DNA from: Inquilinus ginsengisoli_A
GTDB taxonomy: Bacteria; Pseudomonadota; Alphaproteobacteria; DSM-16000; Inquilinaceae
Direction of reading: 5' to 3'
DNA: 64,000 nt
NCBI RefSeq assembly: GCF_031453975.1
Contig: NZ_JAVDPW010000009.1
Coordinates: forward strand, 372,001 to 436,000
This document shows, piece after piece, positions 32,537-41,194 of the stretch. The notes below the pieces were generated by a model, which saw nothing but the letters and a program-made list of their open reading frames with translations, was not told the DNA's origin and did not search any database. Every line of letters starts with the position of its first letter. The stretch's first letter is position 1. The position numbers were made by a program, and so were the translations under genes.

Positions 32537-33481
32537 TCAGCCCTTCAGCGAGGCCTTCACCGCGTCGAGGCCTGGCTTGCCGTCCAGCGTGGTGACGCCG
32601 TCGAGCCACTTGGTCAACAGATCGGGATTGTCGTTCAGCCACTTCTTGGCGGCGGCGTTCTGGTCCATGCCGCCGTCCAGGATCATCGACATCATCTGGT
32701 TTTCGGTGTTCAGGTCGAAGGTCAGCTGCTTGACGAATTTCTGCAGGTTGGGGCAGCCCGAGATCCATTTCTGGTTGACCAGGGTGCGCACCGTGGCGCC
32801 GCCGTAGTTCGGCCCGAAATAGGCGTCGCCGCCGGAGAGGTAGTCGATCTTGTACTTGATGTTCATCGGGTGCGGCGCCCAGCCCAGGAACACCACCCAT
32901 TCGCCGCGGCGCTGGGCCCGATCCACCTGGGACAGCATCGCCTGCTCGCTGGCCTCGACCAGGTTCCAGCCGCCGAGGCCGAACTCGTTCTTGCCGATGA
33001 TGGTCGACAGGTTCTTGTTGGCCGAGGAACCGGGTTCGATCGAATAGATCGACTTGCCGAACTTGTCGGCGAACTTCTGCAGGTCGGCGAAGTCCTTGAC
33101 CCCGGCCTCATAGGCCTCGTGGTTGACCGCCAGCGTCACCTTGGCGTCGGCCAGGTTGGTGCCGACCAGCTCGACCCCCTGCTTCAGATAGGGGTCGACC
33201 ATCTCGGTCTGCGCCGGCATCCAGTTGCCGAGGAACAGGTCGATCTGGCCGTTCTTCAGCGATTCGAAGGTGACCGCGACTGACAGCAGGTTGACGTTCG
33301 GCGTATAGCCCAGGCCGCTCAGCACGGTGCCGGCCAGCGCGGTGGTCGAGGTGATGTCGGTCCAGCCGGGATCGGACATCCGCACCGTCTTGCAGGCCGC
33401 GTCGTCGGCCAGGGCGGCCCCGGTCGGGGCCAGCGCGGCGATCGCCGCCGCTGCGAAAAGGATACGTCTTGCGCTCGTCAT
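32537..33481 (-). CDS. choline/carnitine/betaine ABC binding protein
   Basis: A 314-residue periplasmic binding protein of the OpuAC/ChoX family with a signal peptide ending in GAALA. Aromatic ligand-box regions are visible: SDPGWTDIT, LFLGNWMPAQTEM and WVVFLGWAPHPMN, the pattern for quaternary amines. Both ChoX (choline) and CaiX (carnitine) fit. The thioesterase immediately upstream (40-base gap) favours carnitine. No permease or ATPase genes are nearby, so it must use a system encoded elsewhere. Confidence 0.88.
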   Translation of the reverse strand: MTSARRILFAAAAIAALAPTGAALADDAACKTVRMSDPGWTDITSTTALAGTVLSGLGYTPNVNLLSVAVTFESLKNGQIDLFLGNWMPAQTEMVDPYLKQGVELVGTNLADAKVTLAVNHEAYEAGVKDFADLQKFADKFGKSIYSIEPGSSANKNLSTIIGKNEFGLGGWNLVEASEQAMLSQVDRAQRRGEWVVFLGWAPHPMNIKYKIDYLSGGDAYFGPNYGGATVRTLVNQKWISGCPNLQKFVKQLTFDLNTENQMMSMILDGGMDQNAAAKKWLNDNPDLLTKWLDGVTTLDGKPGLDAVKASLKG

Positions 33482-33521
33482 CTCTAGCCTCCTGTCTGGT
33501 CTGGTCGGACGGGGGCGTGGG

Positions 33522-34019
33522 TCAGCCCTTCTCGTCCTCCGCGGCCGCCTCATGGGCGGTGCGGATCTCGCTCAAACGGTCGTGGATCTCGGCCTCGAAC
33601 GGCGCCACCTTCGGCCCGGTCGCGTCGATCGACAGGTTCAGCACCTCGCTGTCCGCCACGACGGTCCCGGTGGCGGCATGGACCATGCGGTGCTGCAGAG
33701 TGAAGCGCTTGGCGTCCAGCGCGGTCAGCCGGGTCTCGATCGCGACCTCGTCGCCGGCCCGCACCTCGTGCCGGTAGCGGATCTTCATCTCGCCGGTGAA
33801 GACGGTGCGCCGGCTGCGCGCCCGGTAGGCGGAATCGATCCCGGCATATTCGAGGAAGGCGTCGGTGGCGTGACTGAAGATCACGGCATAGTAGCCGTCG
33901 TTCAGATGGCCGTTGTAGTCGGTCCAGTCTGCCGGCACCGCCTCGCGATGCAGCCGCAGCGGCGTGTCGATCGCCGCCTGGTCCGGGCGTCCTGTCGGGT
34001 TGTTCGCTGGCATCTGCAT
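33522..34019 (-). CDS. hotdog-fold acyl-CoA thioesterase
   Basis: A 165-residue 4-hydroxybenzoyl-CoA-type thioesterase: VPADWTDYNGHLNDGYYAVIFS contains the catalytic DYNGHLN region, followed by GEMKIRYRHEVRAGDEVAIE and TLQHRMVH. This subtype resembles betainyl-CoA thioesterase (CdhB) of L-carnitine breakdown, which sits with CaiX-type binding proteins in other bacteria. The pairing supports a carnitine role, but no cdhA or cdhC gene is in view. ATG at 34019; another at 34013 is possible. Confidence 0.8.
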   Translation of the reverse strand: MQMPANNPTGRPDQAAIDTPLRLHREAVPADWTDYNGHLNDGYYAVIFSHATDAFLEYAGIDSAYRARSRRTVFTGEMKIRYRHEVRAGDEVAIETRLTALDAKRFTLQHRMVHAATGTVVADSEVLNLSIDATGPKVAPFEAEIHDRLSEIRTAHEAAAEDEKG

Positions 34020-34185
34020 CCGCCGCCGGGTGATCCTCGCCGCGGCCCGCCTCTGCGGGCGGGCTTCGAATGCAGGGATGGTACGCGGCGGAGGCGCGCG
34101 GACTTGATGAAACGCGTCGCCGACCTGATCGAAGCCGTCGGCTATAGGGGTCGGGTACGCCGGGCGTGGATTGGCCGCCCGGGGC

Positions 34186-35319
34186 CTACAGCCCCAGCAG
34201 CAGCCCCAGCTTCATGCCGATGGCGCGGAAGATCGACGCCTTCGGCGTGTCCTGAGCGGCGACCAGCGGCACCTTCCGCACCGGCCCGTCGGGCGGCGCG
34301 ATCTCCAACTCGCCCAGCACCTGGCCCTTGGCGATCGGCGCCTCGATCGGCTCCTGGAACCGGGCGGTGACCTTGACCTTGTCGAAATCGGCCGGCTGCA
34401 TGGTCATGGCCAGGTCCTCTGCCACCGTCACCGGCACCTTGTCCTCGGCGCCGAGCCAGACCGTGGCCTCGTCGACCGTGGCGCCGGCTTTGTACAGCGG
34501 GTACAGGCGGAACTGGTTCCAGCCCCATTCCAGCAGGCGGGCGCCCTCATCGGCACGGGACTGCATGCTGGGCAGGCCGTTGACCACCAGGATCAGGCGG
34601 CGGTTGTCGCGCACGCCCGACGCGGTCAGGCCGTAGCCGCCGGCGTCGGTGTGGCCGGTCTTGATGCCGTCGACATTCATGTCGCGGTACAGCAGCGGGT
34701 TGCGGTTCCCCTGCTTGATTTTGTTCCAGGTGAATTCCTTCTCGCTCTCGTAGCGATAGTATTGCGGGAAGTCCTGGATCATGCGGCTGGCCAGGGTCGC
34801 CAGGTCGCGCGCGGTCGAATAATGCTCCGGGTCGGGCAGGCCGTTGGACGTGACGAAATGGCTGCCGTTCATGCCCAGGGTCTTGGCCATCGCGTTCATG
34901 CGGTCGGCAAAGGCGCTCTCCGACCCCGACAGCCCCTCGGCCAGCACCACGGCGGCGTCGTTGCCCGACTGGATCAGCAGGCCGCGCAGCAGGTCCTCGA
35001 CCCGGACGCTGTCGCCGATCTGGACGAACATCTTCGACCCGCCGGTCTGCCAGGCCTTCTTGCTGACCGGGAATTTGGTGTCGAGCGTGATCCGCCCGTC
35101 CCGCAGCGCGTCGTAGACCAGATAGGCCGTCATCATCTTGCTCATCGATGATGTCGGCATGCGCGCATCCGCATCCCTCTCCATCAGCACCGTGTCGGTG
35201 GTGGTGTCGATCAGGATCGCCTGCTTGGCGATGGTGTCGACCGTGGCCGCCCCGGCCGGCAGCGCCGCCAGGCTGGCGACGACGAGCAGGGCGACGGTGC
35301 GGAGAGTGCGGATCGGCAT
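34186..35319 (-). CDS. dacA: D-alanyl-D-alanine carboxypeptidase (PBP5 family)
   Basis: A 377-residue periplasmic serine DD-carboxypeptidase that trims peptidoglycan pentapeptides. The signal peptide ends at PAGA. The active-site SMSK is at residues 58-61, SGN follows in LLIQSGNDAAVV, and KTG in GIKTGHTDAGGYG. The PBP5 C-terminal domain and an amphipathic end (IFRAIGMKLGLLLGL) for membrane association complete it. ATG 35319 gives a compact signal peptide; ATG 35346 adds nine residues. The gene is divergent from the S24 repressor. Confidence 0.95.
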   Translation of the reverse strand: MPIRTLRTVALLVVASLAALPAGAATVDTIAKQAILIDTTTDTVLMERDADARMPTSSMSKMMTAYLVYDALRDGRITLDTKFPVSKKAWQTGGSKMFVQIGDSVRVEDLLRGLLIQSGNDAAVVLAEGLSGSESAFADRMNAMAKTLGMNGSHFVTSNGLPDPEHYSTARDLATLASRMIQDFPQYYRYESEKEFTWNKIKQGNRNPLLYRDMNVDGIKTGHTDAGGYGLTASGVRDNRRLILVVNGLPSMQSRADEGARLLEWGWNQFRLYPLYKAGATVDEATVWLGAEDKVPVTVAEDLAMTMQPADFDKVKVTARFQEPIEAPIAKGQVLGELEIAPPDGPVRKVPLVAAQDTPKASIFRAIGMKLGLLLGL

Positions 35320-35763
35320 GGCGATCAGGGGCGTGAGGCGGAGCATGGCCGCAGGGATACCGACATCTGGCGTCGCTGCCAACCCGCGCCTGTCGCGGCC
35401 GCGTCGCCGACGGCCGGGTGTGGCCGCGGCGCATCGGCGCACCGGTCGCGCGCGGACGATTGTCGGCGTTGGAAGGGGCGCCCCTCCTGTCCGCCGATTG
35501 ACTGCTTTTGCAGGCGGCGAATGCGTCGATTGCATGAGGGTGAAGGGAAGAAAAGCTTCGCTTCTGTCCCTTTCGGGTCATAGCGCGCGCATGGCTTGCC
35601 TTGTACAATGTGAAATGTGGTGGGGGCCACTTCCTTCAAAAGAGGCAAGAGCGGACGATGGGGCGAGCAATTTTAGGAAAACTATCCGGTCGATTTTTAG
35701 GCAAGTTTTATAAATGAAAATGTTCCTAGATACGCTGGAACCCTGTTGGGAGACATTGTTCCC
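35320..35763. other. divergent non-coding region
   Basis: A 444-base region between dacA and the repressor. The first half is GC-rich with no gene that I can support. The second half is AT-rich (TTTTATAAATGAAAATG near 35707) and likely holds the repressor promoter. Candidate operators at 35722-35762 are listed separately. Confidence 0.5.
35722..35762. promoter_or_regulatory. candidate operators of S24 repressor
   Basis: GTTCC (35722-35726) and GGAAC (35737-35741) form an inverted repeat with a 10-base spacer. A further GTTCC at 35758-35762 abuts the ATG. The spacing would suit an autorepressor dimer. This is not the direct-repeat LexA box of alphaproteobacteria. Confidence 0.4.
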
Positions 35764-36393
35764 ATGCTGAAACACGCCGACATTTGGGCGGCGATCGACC
35801 GTCTGGCCAAGCTCAACGGGCTGTCCCCCTCCGGCCTCGCGCGCCGGTCGGGACTCGATCCCACCACCTTCAACCCGAGCAAGCGCCAGTCGAGCGACGG
35901 CAAGCTGCGCTGGCCCTCGACCGAAAGCATCGCCAAGATCCTGGATGCGACCAGCAGCTCGATGGCGGCCTTCGTGCGGCTGATCGACGACGGGTCGGGC
36001 CTGCCGGCCCGCCGCATCCCGATCATCGGCCACAGCCAGGCCGCCGTCGACGGGCAGTTCGACGGCACCGGCCATCCCGCCGGGAAAGGCTGGGACGAGG
36101 TCGATTTCCCCAACCTGTCCGATCCCAACGCCTATGCGCTGGAGATCGCCGGCGACAGCATGGCGCCGATCTACCGCGACGGCGACATCGTCATCGTGTC
36201 GCCGACCGCCGGGCTGCGGCGCGGCGACCGGGTGCTGGTGAAGACGTCCGCCGGGGCGCTGCTGGTGGGCGAACTGGCGCGCATCAGCGCCAACCGCATC
36301 GACCTGCGGCCGCTCACGGGCGACCAGGCGGCGCAGTCGCTGAAGCTGTCCGACATCGTCTGGAAGGCCCGCATCGTCTGGTCCAGCCAATAG
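35764..36393 (+). CDS. S24-type (LexA/CI-like) repressor
   Basis: A 209-residue regulator with an N-terminal HTH (HADIWAAIDRLAKLNGLSPS, LDPTTFNPSKRQ) and a C-terminal S24 domain (about 115-205). The catalytic Ser is in EIAGDSMAPIYRDGD and the Lys in RRGDRVLVKT. The cleavage region Ala-Gly is not obvious. Such single-copy chromosomal proteins of about 210 residues are common in alphaproteobacteria, and no phage genes are nearby. I start at ATG 35764; GGGAG is 11 bases upstream. Autoregulation is likely. Confidence 0.85.
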   Translation: MLKHADIWAAIDRLAKLNGLSPSGLARRSGLDPTTFNPSKRQSSDGKLRWPSTESIAKILDATSSSMAAFVRLIDDGSGLPARRIPIIGHSQAAVDGQFDGTGHPAGKGWDEVDFPNLSDPNAYALEIAGDSMAPIYRDGDIVIVSPTAGLRRGDRVLVKTSAGALLVGELARISANRIDLRPLTGDQAAQSLKLSDIVWKARIVWSSQ

Positions 36394-36494
36394 GCCCATC
36401 GCGACACGGGGCCGGGCTGCGACCGGGCGGTGTTGGCGGCGCCGTGCCGGTCGCCTATGCTCCGATGGTCAATTTTACGGGATCGGACGGGCCA

Positions 36495-37337
36495 ATGGCG
36501 AGATACGCGCTGACCTTCCTCGATGGCACCTGGCAGGAGGGCAATCCTCCGATCATGGGGCCGCTGTCGCACGCGGCCTGGATGTCCTCGATCATCTTCG
36601 ACGGCGCCCGGGGCTTCGAAGGCGTGGCGCCGGACCTCGACCGCCACTGCGTCCGCGCCGTCGCCTCGGCCCGCTTCATGGGCCTCGAGCCGACCCGGAC
36701 GGCCGAGGAGATCGAGGCGCTGGCGCGCGAAGGTCTGGCGAAGTTTCCCGCCAATGCCGCGGTCTATATCCGCCCGATGTTCTGGGCCGAGGATGGCTGG
36801 ATCGAGCCGGACCCGGCGGCCACCCGCTTCTGCCTGTCGATCTATGAATCGGCGCTGCCTCAGCCGGGCGAGGACACCGCCTGCTTCGCCCAGGGGCTGC
36901 GCCGGCCGTCGCCGGAGATGGCGCCGACCCTGGCCAAGGCCGCCTGCCTGTACCCGCAATCCGGCTTCGCCATGCGCCAGGCGAAGCAGCGCGGCTTCAC
37001 CAATGCGGTGATGCTGGACCCGATCGGCAACGTCGCCGAATTCGCCACCGCCAACATCTTCATGGCCAAGGACGGGGCGGTGCACACCCCGGCAGCGAAC
37101 GGCACCTTCCTCGCCGGCATCACCCGCAGCCGGGTGATCGACCTGCTGCGCCATGACGGGGTCGAGGTGGTCGAGCGCGCGATCCGCCCGGCGGAGCTGG
37201 CTGCGGCGGACGAGATCTTCCAGACCGGCAACTTCGCCAAGGTGCTGCCCTGCACCCGGATCGAGGACCGGCACCTGCAGCCCGGGCCGTTCTACACCAA
37301 GGCGCGGAAGCTCTATTGGGACTGGGCCCATTCCTGA
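36495..37337 (+). CDS. class IV aminotransferase (IlvE/D-Ala aminotransferase-like)
   Basis: A 280-residue PLP enzyme of fold type IV, related to branched-chain and D-amino-acid aminotransferases and aminodeoxychorismate lyases. The PLP lysine lies in LAKAACLYPQSGFAM, and the cofactor/phosphate regions include VAEFATANIF and LAGITRSRVIDLL. It is short for IlvE. I start at ATG 36495 (MARYALTFLDG); an in-frame ATG ten codons earlier exists. Substrate is undetermined. The FkbM gene follows after 10 bases and is probably cotranscribed. Confidence 0.85.
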   Translation: MARYALTFLDGTWQEGNPPIMGPLSHAAWMSSIIFDGARGFEGVAPDLDRHCVRAVASARFMGLEPTRTAEEIEALAREGLAKFPANAAVYIRPMFWAEDGWIEPDPAATRFCLSIYESALPQPGEDTACFAQGLRRPSPEMAPTLAKAACLYPQSGFAMRQAKQRGFTNAVMLDPIGNVAEFATANIFMAKDGAVHTPAANGTFLAGITRSRVIDLLRHDGVEVVERAIRPAELAAADEIFQTGNFAKVLPCTRIEDRHLQPGPFYTKARKLYWDWAHS

Positions 37338-37347
37338 GCCGGACACG

Positions 37348-38031
37348 ATGACCGATACCGCCCCCGCCGAGACCGTCTCGAAGGACACCCGCAACCTGAT
37401 CCGGGTGCTGCAGCACCAGGGCATCACCCTGGTGTTCGATGTCGGCGCCAATGTCGGCCAGTACGCACAGCGGCTGCGGCGCGGCGGCTATGGCGGCCGC
37501 ATCGTCTCGGTCGAGCCGCTGTCGGCCGCCCATGCGGCGCTGACGGCGGTGGCCGCGGGCGATCCCGGTTGGACCGTCGAATCCCGGCTGGCGCTGGGCG
37601 ACGGCGACGCGCCGGTGACGCTGCACGTCTCGGGCGAAAGCGACATGAGCTCGGTGCTCGACTTCACGGCGGAGATGGCGGACCTGCTCGACGGCTCGGC
37701 CTATGTCGGCACCGAGGTGGCGTCGCAGGCGCGGCTGGAGCGGATCTTCCCGCGCCATGCCCGGCCCGATGACCGGGTGCTGCTGAAGATCGACACCCAG
37801 GGCACCGAACGCCGGGTGCTGGACGGCGCCCGCGGCGTGCTGCCTCGCATCGCCGCGGTGCAGATGGAGCTGTCGATCGTGCCGGTCTATGACGGAGAGC
37901 CCTCCTATCGCGACACCATCCAGCATCTGGCCGAACTCGGCTTCGTCCCGGCGCTGTTCATCCCCGGCTACTTCAACCGCCGCACGGCGCGGCTGATCGG
38001 CATGGACGGGGTGTTCGTCCGCGCGGGGTGA
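37348..38031 (+). CDS. FkbM family methyltransferase
   Basis: A 227-residue SAM-dependent methyltransferase. Motif I is LVFDVGANVGQYA, then VSVEPLSAAH (acidic loop) and LLKIDTQGTERRVLDGA, the FkbM signature. Such enzymes O-methylate sugars or polyketides, and the substrate is not evident. It follows the class IV aminotransferase by 10 bases. Confidence 0.9.
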   Translation: MTDTAPAETVSKDTRNLIRVLQHQGITLVFDVGANVGQYAQRLRRGGYGGRIVSVEPLSAAHAALTAVAAGDPGWTVESRLALGDGDAPVTLHVSGESDMSSVLDFTAEMADLLDGSAYVGTEVASQARLERIFPRHARPDDRVLLKIDTQGTERRVLDGARGVLPRIAAVQMELSIVPVYDGEPSYRDTIQHLAELGFVPALFIPGYFNRRTARLIGMDGVFVRAG

Positions 38032-38076
38032 TGCGGGCGGGCTAGCCAGAATCGCGGCCGCGGGTTATCCGGGGAC

Positions 38077-39018
38077 ATGACGACCGCATCGCCGCGCCCC
38101 GGCCGCCTGCCGGTGATCGACCTGCTCCGCGGCCTCGCGCTGCTGGCGATGGCCCTCTACCACTTCTCCTGGGACCTCAGGTTCTTCCGCTTCGTCGACT
38201 GGGACCTGCAGGACGGCGTCGCCTGGGTCGCCGCGCGCTACCTGATCGCCGGCAGCTTCCTGGCCCTGGTCGGCGCCGGGCTGGTGCTGTGGGACATCCA
38301 GGGGCGGAACTGGCAGCGCTGGGCGATCCGGCTCGGCAAGGTGGCGCTCGGCGCCGTCGTGGTCACGGTCGCGACCTGGTTCGCGATGCGGGACGGGTTC
38401 ATCTTCTTCGGCATCCTGCACTGCATCGCCGTCGCCAGCGTGCTCGGCCTCCTGGCCCTGCGGCTGCCGGTCCTGCTGAACCTCGTCCTCGGCCTTGGCG
38501 TGATCGCCCTGCCGATCATGGGGCGGTCGACCCTGTTCGATCCGTCCTGGCTGCTGTGGCTCGGCCTCGGCACCGTGGTGCCGCACAGCAATGACTACGA
38601 GCCGCTGTTCCCCTGGTTCGGGCCGGTGCTGCTGGGCATCGCCATGGCGCGGCTGTGGCTGCGGCTGCGGGCGCCGGGCGGCAAGGTCGATGGCGGCGCC
38701 CTCGCCCGGCCGCTGCGCTGGGCGGGGCGGCACAGCCTCGGCTTCTACCTGCTGCACCAGCCGATCCTGATCGGCCTCCTGCTCGTGGTCGGCATGGCGT
38801 TCGGCCGCGACCCGCAAGCGATGCTGTCGCCGCCGCCCGACATGACGCCGTTTCTAATCTCCTGCCAGGTGCAGTGCGAGCAGCGCGGCGGCGGCATTGA
38901 ATCCTGCCACGCCTATTGCGGCTGTATGGCCGATGGGATTGTGGCCCAAAATCTCTCGGAGGCCACGCCGGGGCTTCGCGACCGGCTCGGGGCGCTGGAC
39001 GCTTCCTGCAGCCGCTGA
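38077..39018 (+). CDS. DUF1624 membrane acyltransferase with Cys-rich tail
   Basis: A 313-residue membrane protein of the heparan-alpha-glucosaminide acetyltransferase-like (DUF1624) family. It has a start of RLPVIDLLRGLALLAMALYH and about seven to eight helices up to residue 250. The C-terminal 60 residues are not membrane-spanning and carry CQVQC-X9-CHAYCGC, a twin CX3C pattern, plus one last cysteine. This tail would face the periplasm or the cytoplasm depending on helix count. The substrate is likely a surface sugar or polysaccharide; known for the family only broadly. Confidence 0.82.
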   Translation: MTTASPRPGRLPVIDLLRGLALLAMALYHFSWDLRFFRFVDWDLQDGVAWVAARYLIAGSFLALVGAGLVLWDIQGRNWQRWAIRLGKVALGAVVVTVATWFAMRDGFIFFGILHCIAVASVLGLLALRLPVLLNLVLGLGVIALPIMGRSTLFDPSWLLWLGLGTVVPHSNDYEPLFPWFGPVLLGIAMARLWLRLRAPGGKVDGGALARPLRWAGRHSLGFYLLHQPILIGLLLVVGMAFGRDPQAMLSPPPDMTPFLISCQVQCEQRGGGIESCHAYCGCMADGIVAQNLSEATPGLRDRLGALDASCSR

Positions 39019-39131
39019 CCGGTGGGGCTGCGGCGCAGTCCGGCGTTGCTGCCCGAAAATTCACTCGCAAGCCCCGGGGCGGGGCCCTAGTCTCGGCGCC
39101 GATGACCGGACTGCGCCCTTGATCGCCCATC

Positions 39132-39710
39132 ATGACCGATTCCGACGCCGGGACCCCGCCGGGCATGCGTGACGGCGTCGGCTGGTCGACGCTGATGACC
39201 GCTGCCCAGGCGGGGGACGGGGTCGCCTATCGCCGGCTGCTGACCGAGATCACCCCCTATCTCCGGGCGTTGGCGCGGCGGTCGCTGCGCCGTCCGGCCG
39301 ATGCCGAGGATGCGGTGCAGGATGTGCTGCTGACCCTGCACAGCATCCGGCGCACCTATGATCCGGCCCGCCCGTTCCAGCCCTGGCTGGTCGCCATCGC
39401 CCGGCGCCGGATCGTCGACCGGGTGCGGATCCAGATCCGCACCACCGGGCGCGAGACCGCGATCGAGCCGTTCGAGGAAACCTTTGCGGCCCCCGAAACG
39501 AATGAATGGGGGATGGAATCCGATTCGATCGCGCTGCGGCGCGCCATCGCGGATCTGCCGCCCGGACAGCGCCAGGCGGTGGAACTGCTGAAGCTGAAGG
39601 ACATGTCGTTGAAGGAGGCATCGGCCGCCAGCGGCGCGTCGGTGCCGGCGCTGAAGGTCGCGATGCATCGCGCCCTGAAGGCGCTGAAGGGGGTTTTGGG
39701 ACCGAAATGA
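39132..39710 (+). CDS. ECF sigma factor paired with NrsF
   Basis: A 192-residue ECF sigma factor. Region 2 has YLRALARRSLRRPADAEDAV and LHSIRRTYDPARPFQPWLVA; region 4 has LPPGQRQAVELLKLKDMSLK and VPALKVAMHRALKALKG. It lies one codon-overlap upstream (ATGA) of a DUF1109 anti-sigma gene, the arrangement of Caulobacter SigF-NrsF, which answers to chromate, cadmium and oxidative stress. The promoter was not found by eye. Confidence 0.9.
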   Translation: MTDSDAGTPPGMRDGVGWSTLMTAAQAGDGVAYRRLLTEITPYLRALARRSLRRPADAEDAVQDVLLTLHSIRRTYDPARPFQPWLVAIARRRIVDRVRIQIRTTGRETAIEPFEETFAAPETNEWGMESDSIALRRAIADLPPGQRQAVELLKLKDMSLKEASAASGASVPALKVAMHRALKALKGVLGPK

Positions 39711-40390
39711 CGGAGACGAGCGAGGCCCGGACCGACGATCTGATCGCGCAGCTGGCCGCCGAGGTCCGGCCTGTCCGTCCGCTGCGGCCGCCGTTGCAGC
39801 GGGCGCTGTTCTGGCTGGCCATCGCTGTCGTGGTGATCGGGATCGTCGTCGCCGCCGTCGGGATCCGGCCCGATTTCATGGAGGAGATGGGCGAGACCCA
39901 TTACCAGCTGGAATGGGCGGGCGCGCTGCTGACCGGCGTGCTTTCGGCCATCGCCGCCTTCCATGTCAGCCTGCCGGACCGGCCCCGCGCCTGGGCGCTG
40001 CTGCCGCTGCCCGGCCTGGCGTTCTGGCTGTTCTCGATCGGCTATGGCTGCATGACCGACTGGGTGCGCCTGGGGCCGCAGGGCTTCGCGTTCGGGACCA
40101 GCTTCTTTTGCTTCCGCTCGATCCTGCTGATCAGCCTGCCGCTGTCGGTGGCGCTGCTGGTGATGCTGCGCTTCGCCGGGTCGGTGCGCCCGGTCGCCAC
40201 GATCGCCAGCGCGATGCTGGCGGCGTCGGCGCTGTCGGCCTGCGGCGTCTCCATGTTCCATGGCGACGAGGCCACGCTGATGGTGCTGGTCTGGCATGGC
40301 GGCGCCGTGGCGCTGCTGGTCGGCCTGGGCACGCTGCTCAACCGCCGCCTGTTCGGCCTGTTCGCACCACGCCCGGCGATCGCCGGCTAA
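39707..40390 (+). CDS. nrsF: NrsF-type (DUF1109) anti-sigma factor
   Basis: A 227-residue integral membrane protein with six predicted helices after a 30-residue cytoplasmic N-terminus. Cysteines in GYGCMTDW, SFFCFRS and SACGVSMFHGDE lie at membrane edges, as in NrsF where two cysteines sense metal or oxidant. Start ATG 39707 overlaps the sigma stop (ATGA), so the pair is coupled. It would hold the ECF factor inactive until stressed. Confidence 0.88.
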   Translation: MTETSEARTDDLIAQLAAEVRPVRPLRPPLQRALFWLAIAVVVIGIVVAAVGIRPDFMEEMGETHYQLEWAGALLTGVLSAIAAFHVSLPDRPRAWALLPLPGLAFWLFSIGYGCMTDWVRLGPQGFAFGTSFFCFRSILLISLPLSVALLVMLRFAGSVRPVATIASAMLAASALSACGVSMFHGDEATLMVLVWHGGAVALLVGLGTLLNRRLFGLFAPRPAIAG

Positions 40391-41070
40391 AGCCGCGCCG
40401 CCCCCAGGATGTGGCCGTCGGCCGCCTGCAGCAGCACGGCGGCCTGGTCGCCTTGCGGCCGTGTCGCCGCCACCGTGCCGCCAGGGGCCCAGCCGTCGAG
40501 GCGGGTCAGGCTGCGCACCACATTGCGGTCGACCAGCCTATGCCCGGCATTCTCGCCGCGCCGCACCTGCGTCTCGTGCCGGTCGTCGAAGCCGACCAGC
40601 CACAGCACCGATCCCGCCGGGGCCGACCCGTCCACCGTCACCTGCAGCGCGTCCGCGGCCGCCGTGATCGTGACCGGCACCGACGGGTCGGTCTTCGCCG
40701 CCGTGATCGCCGTCTCCAGGGCCGAGCGGTCGGACCCGACCGCATCGGTCGCGCCGTCGATCACCGCCTGCGGCGTGTAGATCTGGTCGGCACCCCATTG
40801 CGCGGCATAGGCATTTTGCCGCGCCGTGGCCCAGGCGCCCGAGAACGGGTCCACCCAGCCCAGGCGGTTCCAGTAGTCGACATGGAAGGCCAGGGCCAGC
40901 ACCCCCGGCCGGTCGGCCAGGGTCGACAGCAGCGCATCCGCCGGCGGGCAGGACGAGCACCCCTGCGAGGTGAACAGCTCCACCACCACCGGCCGCTCCG
41001 CCGCGGCGCCCGGCCAGGCGGGAAGGGCGGAGAGGGCGATCAGGCAGGCAAGCAGTCCGCGGCGGGCCAT
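40387..41070 (-). CDS. DUF1223 thioredoxin-like exported protein
   Basis: A 227-residue DUF1223 protein with a signal peptide (ends GAAA) and a thioredoxin-like fold. ELFTSQGCSSCPPADALLS carries a CxxC site, and FHVDYWNRLGW is the family's mark. It is periplasmic and probably redox active. It overlaps the last four bases of nrsF on the opposite strand. A link to the sigma factor is possible (oxidant response) but not shown. Confidence 0.88.
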   Translation of the reverse strand: MARRGLLACLIALSALPAWPGAAAERPVVVELFTSQGCSSCPPADALLSTLADRPGVLALAFHVDYWNRLGWVDPFSGAWATARQNAYAAQWGADQIYTPQAVIDGATDAVGSDRSALETAITAAKTDPSVPVTITAAADALQVTVDGSAPAGSVLWLVGFDDRHETQVRRGENAGHRLVDRNVVRSLTRLDGWAPGGTVAATRPQGDQAAVLLQAADGHILGAARL

Positions 41071-41143
41071 GGTGGCGTCCTGTGATGGGAGGCTGATGGC
41101 GATTCGCCGGCCGGAGGGTCGGGGTTACATTCTCTCTTGATTC

Positions 41144-41162
41144 GCGATTGATAATCGTTCTC
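41144..41162 (+). promoter_or_regulatory. Fur-box-like site
   Basis: The 19-mer GCGATTGATAATCGTTCTC matches 14 of 19 positions of the GATAATGATAATCATTATC Fur box, with the central TGATAATC intact. It sits 33 bases before the start of the tandem pair at 41195 and 74 bases upstream of the divergent DUF1223 start at 41070. Confidence 0.5.
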
Positions 41163-41194
41163 ATATGATCGGGCCGTTCACGGGAGAGTCCAGA

